This document shows, in pieces, positions 20,227-31,571 of a DNA stretch of 64,000 nt. The stretch lies in assembly GCA_001687465.1 (NCBI GenBank), contig LVLI01000549.1, positions 1 through 64,000 of the forward strand, given 5' to 3'. Position numbers and translations under genes: made by a program. The notes under the pieces are model-generated. The model saw nothing but the letters and a program-made list of their open reading frames with translations, searched no databases and was not told the origin of the DNA. The DNA comes from Halocafeteria seosinensis (Eukaryota; Sar; Bigyra; Bicosoecida). Every line of letters starts with the position of its first letter. Position 1 is the stretch's first letter.

Positions 20227-23200
20227 TTAGTTGGGAGTTTTTTGGGAGTCTGAGTTTGCCCCCTGGGATTTAGCAATAGCAGACGACCCAGTCCGGCGAT
20301 TAGATGTAATACGATGCATATCCTCTTCAAGCTGTTCCAATGAGCGTCGCACTCGCATTTCGACTGCACCATGAGCGAAATCGCATCTAATTCCTCTAGC
20401 ACAATATCCACCATTTGTGCGAAACCAATCCTGACATAATTTAGTTTTGTACCGCGCGTTACTTATGTTAGCTCCACCTTTATACTTTGTATTTTGCGCC
20501 CTAATTTTTTCATGCGCACTGATAACGGGAATGATTTCAAGATCTCCTTCGTCTTTGAGAGTGCTGAAAACCGGATTACTTCCATGAGGTATTCCATGAT
20601 GACGTAGCTTTTCCTCATCAATAAGATCATTCAACCTACTTCGAGGTAAGACTCGACCGTCCTCTCCCTCCTTGTATATCATTGGGTTGTCCGTAGCGGC
20701 ACGAAGACTGATACGATGACAAGTCTCCTGCCAGGATCCATAATCCAAGTACCAAGGGTTTGATTCTGTTCCAGTTTTCTCCATAGGTCGCCCTAGCTGA
20801 TCTTCGTTCGATGTGGGGGATGCTATTCGTGCCGTCACTACTCGCCGTACCTTCTTTAAATATCGACCACATGTGTTCTTGCCTAGCATCTCCTGAAAAT
20901 GAGGCTCGTGAGCAAACATTTCCAGTGCAACCTCATAGCAAGCTATCAAAAGTCTAGGAAAGCGTTCAGGAGCCAAGAAAAATGGAACCAACGCCACGTA
21001 GGAATCACTACCGATGACGTTTGAACGAACATGTTGCGGAATGTCACGATAGTGGTTGCGTTTGTTGCGGAAGACACGCAAGCAGTCCAAGACGGAACCA
21101 AAGTTATATCGACGGTATCGTGACATTTCCGTAAGGAATTCGGAAGGTAGCCTCTTGTCCCACGATGTACCAACTACGATGGAAGCTTTGGATTCGATAT
21201 ACCGGACGGCAGGGCTGTCTTCTGCTTCGATCTCTAGGCGATCCGAAACATCCTGTAAAAACTGCGAGCGTTTCTCGTCATCCCAAAAGAATGGGTGTTC
21301 AAGGATTTCTGATGTACGTGGCCGCTTTCTTGGATTCGAATGCAGCATCTGCTTCAACAAATGCTGCAATTCAGGAATGTGATCTAGCCGCCGTAGGTCC
21401 GCCTTGCCTGATAGGATCCGTCCTTCCCGCTCAAATGGCACCCCAAATGGATGTTCTCCAGCATCCACAACATAATAAATGATGCATCCCAGTGACCATA
21501 CATCAACTAACCGGCTGCTCCGCGATGGCTGCACAGCACCTTCTCCTTCACCCTCGCTGGTATCGTCAGAAGGAACATCCTCAGAAGCTTCTTCTTCGGT
21601 TCTTGACCCGCTACGGTCCACAAAGTTCCGCCAGTTTCCACCCATGCTGTTGTATAGTTGCCTCAATATTTCCGGCGCTTGCCAGCCTACCGTCCCGGGG
21701 GCGTTTCCCGTTATGCTGTGGTTATTTCCAGGAGCTGATATACTCTCCTCTTCGCTGCTACTATCCGATAGAGCAGCGTCAGCAAATTTGTTCTCTGCCA
21801 TAGTGTTATTTTGACGAGCCTTTTTTTGTAGCCTTTTCTCCGTCTTCTGGGCTTTCGCGAGGCGCTGTTTATTTTCATCCATATAGGACCCAGTGGACGA
21901 CGCGTTCAGAGCCGATTGCGCACCAGAAGCAGTGGTTTCAAGGAGAAGCTTTCCCAACCCCATGTCACTAATTTTTGGTACCCATCGAAGACCGAGTTGG
22001 TGAAACTCTCTGTGGGTACCGAAAGAAACCTGACTCTTTTCATCTGCATTCTCATCATCGGTATTTGTCTTCTGCTTCAAAAGGATGTTCTGTGGCTTGA
22101 GATCACGGTGTACAATACGCTGACAATGCAGATGATGAACCCCTGACACCAGAGCTTTCAAGAAGGAACGCGTGTATCCACTAGGAACAGCGATAGAACG
22201 ATTTCCGCTACCGCTACCACTATACGAATTTCTGGACGCATGACGACGATGAGCACTCTTCAAGATAGCAGAATCAAGCGAGCAATCACACTGTTCAAGA
22301 GCTAAGTGGACAAAATCGCCCCATTCTTTCCTATTAAAATAGCGAACTACGTTAGGATGCCCATCACTCTTTATAAGGAGGTTAATCTCTCGTTCTGCTG
22401 TCTTGAAAAAACTCTTGAGCATCTTTTTCACCGCAACCGGACGTCCTTCCAACAGCCCAGCGTAGACGACGGTGCCATGGGAGCCATATCCCATAATGTG
22501 ATCACTTATTCCCAATTCATCGATAAACTGGTACTGACGACCATTCACATTCTTGTACACCGGGATTACTGGGTTATTCTGGACATTGGTATCGGAAGAA
22601 GCAGCTCCCGGAGAGTCATCGGGGGTGCCTTGCCGTTCAGTATCCTCACCCACAGGACGAGGATGGTCAACTTTGATGCTATCCTTCTCTTTCAACAAAT
22701 CGTCTTTCCTTTTGAACGCACTGTATTTCTGGATATTGCGAATGGTGCGGTAAGGTATGTAGAGGCAGACACCAACTGCAATGATAGAGCTAATCCGGAC
22801 TAACGGGTTCTCATCAGCTTCTACTTTCCCGTAGTAACCAAGTCCTAGTACCCACTTAATTGAAGACCAGAATGACACTTCGGATATCCCTTCGAAATTC
22901 TCGACCGCGCGCATCTCACTTTCAAGCGGTGGAAACCAGTTCCTTGCGGAGAGATATGCGTACCCCATTGTTGTCCACACGCCAATGTTTGAAAGCGGCC
23001 AAGGAGACTTCAGCATGTACCGTAGCAAAGATGGCACAGAAACGTGTGCCAGGTATATGTTACTTCTTTCTTTCGATGCCTCATCCATGAGTTCTTTGGC
23101 TGCTTGAAGGGCTGATCGACCGATTTGAATATGATGCAAGATGCCAGAGCTAGTAACTGCCGCTGTCAACAAAGGCGCTAAATCCGAACGTCTCTGCAAA

Positions 23201-25827
23201 CCCCGTTCGTCTTCCATGTTCCACACAATGACAAAAGGGACGAGCGTCTTTTTTCCTGGCTCTTGATCGCCGGCTTTCGACTGTCCTGAGTTCTCAGCTT
23301 GCCTTCCTAAATACTCGCTGGGCATCAAATCCCTCCATCCCTGTGTAACGTCATCTTTGGATGCATCAAGCGGTTCGGTTTTATCACGAAGCTTGGAAAA
23401 TCCGTCAGCAAACGAATGCCTCGTAGCTGCAGGATATGCGGCTCCAGAGTTGTCTGTCTCGACCTGTGCGCCTTCATTTTCCCAAATACGACCTCCAGCA
23501 GTATAGCCCAGCAAGCCTGAGGCTGTGTCAGGTTGCGGCAGTTGCAGACGCTCCTCCGGAGCAGCGGCGATATGATTCGCTGAGCTATGTCCATCCTGTC
23601 TCTTCTCATCGGGAGCAACACTATCAATCAAAACAGCATGTACCCCATCTTCCTCTCCTTTCTTGCGACCTGTTCGTGGTACCTCATTGAGATCGTAGAC
23701 GTCCGTTTCATTACGTGGATCATAGCAAATGGTTTCATTGATATTCCAATTGGACACCTTGCACTTGGCGTCCGATTCACTTTCATAAGGTCTGGAAACA
23801 GCATTCTTATCGCGAACACTGACAGCACTAAAATAGTCATCAATGATACGGGATAACTGGGTTTTACTTAACGGCTTAATATTGGTAGCAAACCGTTGCC
23901 CATTTCCGAAACTGCCAATGTATACCTGAGCCGGTAGTTGAGGTTTTCCACTGCTTTCTGTTAAAGCTGCATGGAGACGATCAGGGGGAGGCAATGACAC
24001 AAAAGAAGGGGAGGAATCATCGGGCCAAACTTCTTCAAAGTGAACACGCATTGCTGTGTAGCTTCGAGGAATTGACCCATCATTCGTCTCTCCAAGACGC
24101 GATCCGACACGGAACATCGCCAGTACGGGTCCTCCCAGCGAGTTCTGCCACAACCATTCACCGTTGTCTTCTCGCAAAGCCATGAGGTGGCCTTGTACGG
24201 TGCTTGTGAGAACAATTTCGAATTGGCGGGCGCGAGGAAACTTTCTTCGGTGTTTCCTCGCCCTTCGAGGGTGAGCATGATGCATTTCCTCTAACGTACC
24301 ATCGCTGTCAAAACTGCGAGTAACATAACCAAGGAGGAAATTTACATATATAAGTCTCGCTACTGAGGATTTAATCGATGGGTAACAGTTATACATAACG
24401 AACACACAAGAGAGACTCGTCAGAATACCTTCTCACGATTGGTTCGCGAGCGGCGATTTCAACACAACGCTTCCTTTGCAGAGAAGGCAAGAGGCACTGC
24501 CCAGACTTCCCTAAGGAAATGTTACTAATATTCGGCCTTTTGTTTTAACATCACTCGAATCTCAAGTGAGCTCAAACATTCGCAACTTACTTTTCGACAG
24601 GCGGTGTCGTACCACCAGCGATTGTAACCTGGGGTGTGAGCACGTCTGCTACCGTGAAGTTCCAGATTTCTCGATTGCTTACACCGCGGTTTCCAGTCTG
24701 GAATGCTCTGACATTGTGGTGTTTCTGGGTCAGCCATACAAGGTCCTGCGCTTCTCGGCAACGATAGCTACTCCTGTGGGTACTTTCATCGTTGTCAAAA
24801 CATAGATCACTGTCAGTTCCGGTTGGGGGGAAGACAGCCTTTAGGGCGCCAGTTTTCAGATCGACCCCGAACATGGTGGCTGAAGTAGCCCCCGTCACCA
24901 CAGTCTTATCCCCATCGGAAAACGGGCTCCGTTCAACAAGTTGCTGTACAGTGTTCGGTAGTCGCTGGATACTGTAGTAGTCGTAGGCAAAGATACTGCC
25001 ATCAATAGCCGGAACCATCATGGCCGTGCCGATCGAAGAGTTCTTCTGATCCACTTGGAACGAGCTCAGAAAGGGCTGATCCACGTTGTACGTCCACTGC
25101 ATTCACGGTTCGGACATACGAATCACCATACGACATGAGGGTGATTGACAACTTTCGTACAGGACGTACCAAACGCTTCCCGTCCTTCGCTTGGATCGCA
25201 TGGTAGCGACCGTCCACTGTCGCAGCGATCAAGATGTCGTCGCTGCACGCGAACACAAAAGTTCCACACACACCATATCACGTCAATGAAAGTAGTCGAA
25301 GGAAAAAGCAACGAAATGGCACTGTGGCCTTGTATACTCGATGGAATCATCATGCATAAACAACACGTGTCTTACCTTCTCGCAGGTCCCACTTTGACAC
25401 CATGTCCTTCCCTCTCTTGTTCATTACCATCTCCATCTGGGTAATGGGTTTGAGAAGCATCATGGGACGAAATATCGGCGTTTAAAGTGGTGGCAGGGTC
25501 CAAAGTTGATCCTTGAAGTGGCGATGGCCGAGCCGCAAACGCAAATGCTGGAGTTCCTACAGACCCTGTAAACGAACACAAAGGACGGCGATAACGATTA
25601 GGAGGTCCGTTCCATCCGGGTAAGCCACCAGTTGCTATGAAGATGCCACATAGCGCCCATACAAGGGTCGAAGTGATCAGAAAACGGGCTCCTCCACTTC
25701 GTGAAGCAGTGCTTTTGCCCGTGATTTCAACCCTTTCACCGTTCCCCGTCTCCATTCTGAGGCTTGTTATCGTAGAAACACCACAATTACTACCATTCCG
25801 TCTGGATATATCGGATACATCCCACAT
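20227..25827 (-). CDS. IRE1: IRE1 ER-stress sensor kinase/RNase with C-terminal CCCH zinc finger
   Basis: Exons are complement of 20227-24313, 24591-25096, 25170-25242 and 25376-25827 (~1705 aa), in phase throughout; the 277-nt first-listed intron is the least certain. An N-terminal hydrophobic segment is followed by a luminal beta-propeller-like domain (IAATVDGRYHAI; GSIFAYDYYSIQ; WLWQNSLGGPVLAMF). A membrane span lies near residues 848-868. The kinase has VAVKKM (~972), HRDLKPQN (~1080), SDMGLGK in place of DFG (~1128), an acidic Ser-rich activation insert and GTVGWQAPE. The KEN RNase domain (~1358-1485) keeps the RNKRNHY motif carrying the catalytic Asn and His. The protein continues ~220 residues to a YKTKLC-led C-x10-C-x5-C-x3-H finger (~1635-1657). 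Canonical IRE1 proteins stop after the KEN domain, so this is an RNase joined to a probable RNA-binding finger. The KEN domain rules out PERK. Confidence 0.9.
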
Positions 25828-25864
25828 AATGGGAGGTGAATGACTTGATCTTGAGATCCGGGCT

Positions 25865-25887
25865 CATCCGGGCCGAGGGCCCGGATG
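25865..25887. promoter_or_regulatory. Perfect 10-bp GC-rich inverted repeat upstream of IRE1
   Basis: CATCCGGGCC and GGCCCGGATG flank a 3-nt loop (GAG). It lies 38-60 nt upstream of the IRE1 ATG, probably in the 5' leader or core promoter. It could form a stable hairpin in the mRNA or be a dimeric protein site. The rest of 25828-26182 is the divergent promoter region shared with the SND3-like gene. Confidence 0.5.
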
Positions 25888-26182
25888 CCTTCTGACACAG
25901 ACTGCCTGCATTTGACTGGTTTTTAGGTGTATTTATAGATACTTTTCGCTAATCAGAATCGTCTATACGATCTGCAGTAGTGTCAATGTGCGAGGGGTTC
26001 TAGAACGTGGTGTTTGTGTAGAGTAAAAGGGACGATTTCTGTGGAAAATCGGTGCCAACCTCGGTATTTTGTTGGCCTTTATTCAGTCTAAATCGCTCTA
26101 TAATACAGCACTTGGTAGTGCTGAAAACGAGAAGTAAAAGTATAGATTTTCCCCCAAAGAAAAGAAGGGAAGAAAAAGAGCC

Positions 26183-27594
26183 ATGAATGGAGTTGTACGC
26201 CAAATATTGACGCTGGGACTGGTGCTCCTCTCCAGTCGATTGGACTCCACGGATCCCAGGGTTATGCTCATTGTGCGAACGTTATACGTCATTGCACAAG
26301 TTACAGCGATTTCCGCCCTCTACTACACCCAGAGACAAGTCGAGGCAAAGCAAGAAAAGGTAGGAAAATACTTCAACTTCGTGCTTCGCGAAGCACTTCA
26401 CCAACCACTTGTGACTTTACAGACTCCGAAAATATGGGTGAGAACTGAAGAGGCGAAGGCCAAACAAATGACCAGTGGCGGTTTATCCAGCATGTTCCAA
26501 AGTGTTCTCACGGGGAAAATGGAGTCATCGGCAGCGACGGAGGACGAAGAAATAGATCCGGAAGATGTAAGTGACTAGGTCTCTGATTTCGTGAAAGATA
26601 TTCATGCAAATTTCCTTTATCTGTGTGCTGCAGTTCAAGGAGTCAAACTACCACGATGTTGAATTAGAAAAACTCAGCAAAGACATGAACCAGGCAATGT
26701 TTGGGGTTCTCATTATGTTGGGTTTGCACTTATACATGGGACTGTTTATCCCGCTTATCATACAAGTTCCCTCAGCGGCGTTTAACACCCTTGACAACCC
26801 GGTCTTCAAACGGCATGTCTTAGGACACGCAGAAGAGAAACCCTACGGTGAACTGCTACAAGAGTAAGTTTATGCTATACCACGCAGCTAGCCACACTAG
26901 TCTAGCCTCGTCATTTTGTGTAATCCCTTCAGTCCGAAAGAACTCAAGGACAGCAAAGAGTCAAGTAACAGAGAAGCCGTTGCTGACGTGCCAAACAACG
27001 CCGATGCTGTCCCAGCTGAGTCACCCTCAAGGAGTTATTGCGAAGAAATGGAGGAGGCCATATATAGAAGCTGGGAAACAGCAGAGCCCATTGACCCGGA
27101 TAGCTTCGACGCAATTATTAAGGCTAAGAAGCAGTCGATAGATTTTCGGACAAAGAATGAGGGATGGACAGTTCTCATGATAGCTTGCGGAAGCCCACAG
27201 AACGACAAGGAGTTGATACAGCGTATAATAGATATGGGAGCCGACAAAACAGTAACAGATGATGATGGATGGACTGCACTGGTACGTTCATCTGAAGCAC
27301 AATTTACCATTGCTTTCCTGATTAACACTCGATACTAAAACCTAAAATTTGCAGCATTGGGCTTGCTACCACGATTGCCCTCAAGCAATTGAAGCGCTTT
27401 TAGAGAATGAAACAGTTGAAACAATGCGACGTTTGCTTCTTAAAACTTGCAAAGAAGATAAGACGGCAGTCGCGTTGGCGAGAGAGAACAGAAGCGAGTC
27501 ATGTGCAAACATTTTGCAACATTACGTCAATCTTGCTTCCCTGGACTTGGAATCCACCACTGACAACACCAAAGAAGACAATAAGTCGGAATAA
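26183..27594 (+). CDS. Pho88/SND3-like ER membrane protein fused to ankyrin repeats
   Basis: Exons 26183-26566, 26634-26863, 26933-27281 and 27355-27594 give 400 aa in consistent phase. The N-terminal ~200 residues match the Pho88/SND3 family: a first hydrophobic segment, a second span with YVIAQVTAISALYYTQRQV, a KYFNFVLREA segment, then NYHDVELEKLSKDMNQAMFG and a span (LIMLGLHLYMGLFIPLIIQ). In yeast SND3 acts in SRP-independent targeting to the ER. The C-terminal half carries ankyrin repeats (GWTVLMIACGSPQNDKE; GWTALHWACYHDCPQAIEALL) and an acidic end. The usual family protein is ~180-220 aa with no ankyrins, so this is a fusion. Its 3' end lies 22 nt from the stop of the convergent coiled-coil gene. 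Confidence 0.75.
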
Positions 27595-27616
27595 ATGTTT
27601 GGCAGGAACCTCCGAG

Positions 27617-30600
27617 CTAAGCAGGCCTCCTTACACGTTGATGCCATTTAGGATAGTCTCTACGCTGTTGCTCAGATTCGTACCCATACGACGTCACGTT
27701 CTCCACCGGCTCCACAGTTCCGGATATTCCTTGGGTTCCGGATGAGGAAGGGTCACCGCCATGTGAGTACGTTGGTGGCATGAACACAGTCGGTGGAGTC
27801 GCCGACTGAAAAGGGATCGGAACATAGTGTGTATAAACAGCCGCGTTGCCGTGCTGATAGGAAATAGAACCATGTTGTTCTGACGTTTGTCCAATGTTGC
27901 TTCCATAATGAGCGGTATACGATGGTTGAGAATATGGGTGCACATTCTCGTCATTTCCACCAGTAGACATTGCTGCACTCGCATATTTCGGCACTCTGTT
28001 GGATGAGCTGTATCCGGTGCCGGCGCGATCTGACCTTGAAGTGGATGGGGTAAGACCAGTCGCAGTTTCCTGTTTGCTCTCATATACATTATCATTTTCC
28101 TCGATGGTTTCCGTCTCCACCCTCTTGCTTTCTTGCTTCTCCTCGTTCTCGTCGGGTGCATCCTCGTGACCACGGTGGCCTTCCTGGATTCTTCTGCTAA
28201 GACCCCGGGATTTTAGTGCTTGCTGAACCAACGAAACGATACTCTCAACATCTCCACGCCTGTCAAGCACTCGTTTCAAGTCATTTTCTGCTTGCTCACG
28301 GGAAGACTCTGCATCATCAAGCTGAGCCTTAATTTCTTGTATTCGTCTATACAGTCTATCGTTTTCATCTCGTGCTTCGCGAAGCAGTTGCTCTTTCTCA
28401 CGCATTTGCTCAATCTGAAGGGGAAAAAAGAGATATCAGCCGCTATTACTTACTACAAAAGGAGAGTTCATACCATGTATTTCTGCGGTTTCCCAGTCGT
28501 CTCTAGCTCACTGGCTAAGTCATTGTATTTCTCCCGTTCACTATCAACCCTCTCTTGAGCACGTTGCAACTCTGCCTTCAGCCTTGAGTTGTCTCGCAGG
28601 GCCTGCAATTACCAGGACTAACGGTGAAAGCATGAATGACACTCCGCGGCCTACGACAGACAACCTACCTGCATTAAGCGACGTGCGAGATCTATGCTCT
28701 GCCGGATCCTTCTGCGAGTCTTCGTTGGTACCCCACTGCCCATGGTTTCCATCACCTGCTGGGACGACGAAGAGAAATCTTCTTTATTTTCATCGGATGC
28801 AGGCTGTTGTATGCTATTCTCTACATTCGCCTGAACGAGTACCGCAGAGTCTAAATCCAATTCCAGTTGTTCGTAGGCAGAAACTTTTTCTCGCTCCATT
28901 TGGAGCTGAGACTCAAGGGATGTTAATTGCTTTGATGTTTGCGCATCTAGTTCCGAGTATGCATCTTTGGCTTCCTGTAATTGTTCAGCGACAACATCGT
29001 ATTGTCTTTGCAACTGCTTCAAGCTAGCTGTCTGCTCCTCCAAGGAAGCTGAACACCGTTCGTACTCAAACATTTTCATTTTCAGCTGACCTCGCAAGTC
29101 AGACATCTGATTCTCATAGGTACTACAAGCAGCATCATAATCGTCCTTGAGTTGATCGTATTTTGAAGAGGTATTGTCCAGTTTTTGTTGCAAGCGTTCG
29201 ACCTCCATCAGTGCATCACTCTTCGCCTTCTCCAAGTGCTGTACCTCCCGTTGATGCAATTCCCGTGTACTCTCGCGAATATACTTGATTTCCCTGTCAC
29301 TTTCGCTTTTCACCTTCTCCAATTGTTCTGACGCACGTTTTTCAATGTCATTTTGAACATGCTGGCGGACTTCTTGTATTTGTTGCGCAAGCTTTTCGGC
29401 GCGTTGTTCAGCTCGTTCTTTCTTTCGCTCTAGTTCTTCAAGAGCTTTTTCTCGCTTGCTTAACGTATCTTGAACATCCTCAACTTTCACTGATAAATGC
29501 CTCTTATCTGCTTTCAGCATCTCAAGTTCTTTGCGTGCATCTTCCAGCTGCCCCTGAAAGTGATCTCTTTCCCTAGAAGCGCTTGAGAGTTGACTCTTTA
29601 GCTCCTCGAGTTGTTTGACATCATTTTCATGCAGATGTTCCAGCTCTTCTTTCCTTGAGTTTACAGAGTCATACTCATTACTCTTGTGCTTAATAACTTC
29701 AATTTCCGATAGAGCTTCGCTGAGGCGTTCTTGCATACGATTGTTCGACTCTCTCAAAGCATCCTGTTGCCGCTCTGCGCTCGCTTGGCGTGTTTCCGCT
29801 ATGGATGCCCTATGTAGCAATTCTGAGACGTTCTTTTCTTTGTCTGTTTTTGCTTCGCTCTCGGCTTCTTTCGCGGCATGCAACTCTTCTCGCAAGCTCT
29901 TCACTTGGTCCTTAAGGGGTTTAACAGATTCATGTACAAGATATTGAATATGTTCTTTTAGGGAGACCTGGTGTTCAGGACGAATCTTGATGTCCCTCGC
30001 GGTGTCATCACTGATTAACAATTCATTCGATGAAGGAAATTCTTCCTTGGCGCACTTGACATTGTGGTCCGCTTGTTTCACCCGAGTCTCTAGATTCTTG
30101 ATTTTGCTCTTATACGTTTCTTCCTTATTTTTCGCTTTTTCCTGGAAAAGGATTTCGTACAATCCGACCAAGATCAATACGGTGTGTGGCACTTACGCGC
30201 CTACAAAATCACTTACTTGTGCTACTTTGAGTTTGGAGCTCAATTCCCCGAGCTTCTTGTCATAAGAAACCGCTTGGACATGTTTCTGGTGTTTTGTGTC
30301 TTCGAGCTCATTTTCCAGATCGGAAATCCGTCGCTGTAGTCTGCAGAAATGGAAACCAAATAAATGAGAACAAAATGCTTCGGCGATCCAGTGTAGTTCG
30401 AAAGAAACGATAATCACGTACTGCTGTATACGCTGACGCGACGGCTGACTGTCTCCTCTGTATGCTTCTTCATCCTCATCAAGCCCACCCCGCAAAATAC
30501 TTGTACGAGGAGTGCTCTCCTCCCACACACTACTGTCACCGCTACGACTGGGTGTGTTAATAACAGCGTTCTCCTCCCCACTACTGGGACCACCACTTCC

Positions 30601-31128
30601 ACTGGATGAGGAATTGCCTCCTGTATTCATAGCGCTGTCAATTTGTTTTTTCTGCGGCGTCGAAAACAGGGAAGCAGGGAGCTGCCCAGATTCTGCGGCA
30701 GATGACGACGGATGTCCACTCGCTGCCGCTGCCCCCGTAGTAGCGCCTCCTGAAGCAAACGTCGTTGGTTCTCGGCCGATACGGTTAAAGGCACCTTCGC
30801 GCTGTGAGCGTTGCCTCCTCTCCTGTGTTCTCCTGCTCTCAGGTGCCACATCCGAGCCTGCTGAGTACCCTCGGTCAGTATTGCTATTATCTGATCCACT
30901 GTGGGGTGGCGTATAGCTCTCCGAATGGGAGGAATAGCTCCCGTATGACCCTCCTCGGGCAGGCTGCTGCCGTGTGGTTCCTCGTCGTTGTCCACTAGAT
31001 GAAGATGACGAGTTCGACGACGCTTTCGAGATCACCTCTTTGATCTCCTCTTCATCGAAATAACCAGTCGCCCCAGCTTCGGCAAGCACCTGTGTGGCCT
31101 CCGCTTTGAGAGACTCATCAGACGACAT
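27617..31128 (-). CDS. Large coiled-coil protein, possibly PIBF1/CEP90-like
   Basis: Exons are complement of 27617-28414, 28474-28602, 28669-30141, 30217-30340 and 30422-31128, in consistent phase (1076 aa). The first ~235 residues are Ser/Gly-rich and disordered, with a short acidic helix near the start (YFDEEEIKEVISKA). From about residue 240 to 900 it is almost continuous heptad coiled coil. A short segment, LLISDDTARDIKIRPEHQVSLKEHI followed by PLKDQV, loosely recalls a conserved part of the centriolar-satellite protein PIBF1/CEP90, but I am not sure of this. The C-terminal ~150 residues are rich in Tyr, Gln, Ser and Pro and probably disordered. A structural or scaffolding role in the cytoskeleton is the safest inference. 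Confidence 0.7.
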
Positions 31129-31571
31129 TAGGCGTTAAAAATGGCGTGGAATTCAAATCGAAGTCAGTCCTCTTTGAAAGCTTGTATTTCTATAGATACC
31201 GCCTCTATTTAAACGCCGATAAGCTTATTCGAGACAGTATACAATTATTTATCTAATGACGTGATGCTGACTCTATACTAACGAGACAAACACATTGAAA
31301 TCGATAGAGTATGCATGGGTGGCTACCAAAACGGCTGGCTAAAAGGACGCCCGTCGAGAGGGGAGTTGGCAGCGTCCTTAGAAGGGATTTCTCCTAAAAT
31401 GGAAAAATTGGGACGTGAGCAACCTTATGGATGATGCGCGTTTCAAAATCAACAACGACCCTACCGAATGGAATGAGGTTTGATCCTCGTGGTTCGTGAG
31501 GTTATGGTGGTTGGTTGACTTCCACTTCACTTCTGTCGCGTAAGCTTCGGGTAGAACTGCCTTTTCAGTTT
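31129..31571. other. Divergent promoter region
   Basis: No gene is seen. It separates the starts of the coiled-coil gene (minus) and the AAA-ATPase gene (plus). Confidence 0.5.

Noticed and set aside
24330-24510. A small extra exon in the IRE1 gene
   Set aside because: A direct splice from 24591 to 24313 is already in phase; the alternative small exon would need a weaker donor or run into a stop.
20227-25827. Identification as PERK rather than IRE1
   Set aside because: A KEN RNase domain with the RNKRNHY catalytic motif follows the kinase, which PERK lacks.
25865-25887. An IRE1 splice-site-type hairpin in its own leader
   Set aside because: The 3-nt GAG loop does not match the 7-nt CNGCNGN loop of known IRE1 substrates.
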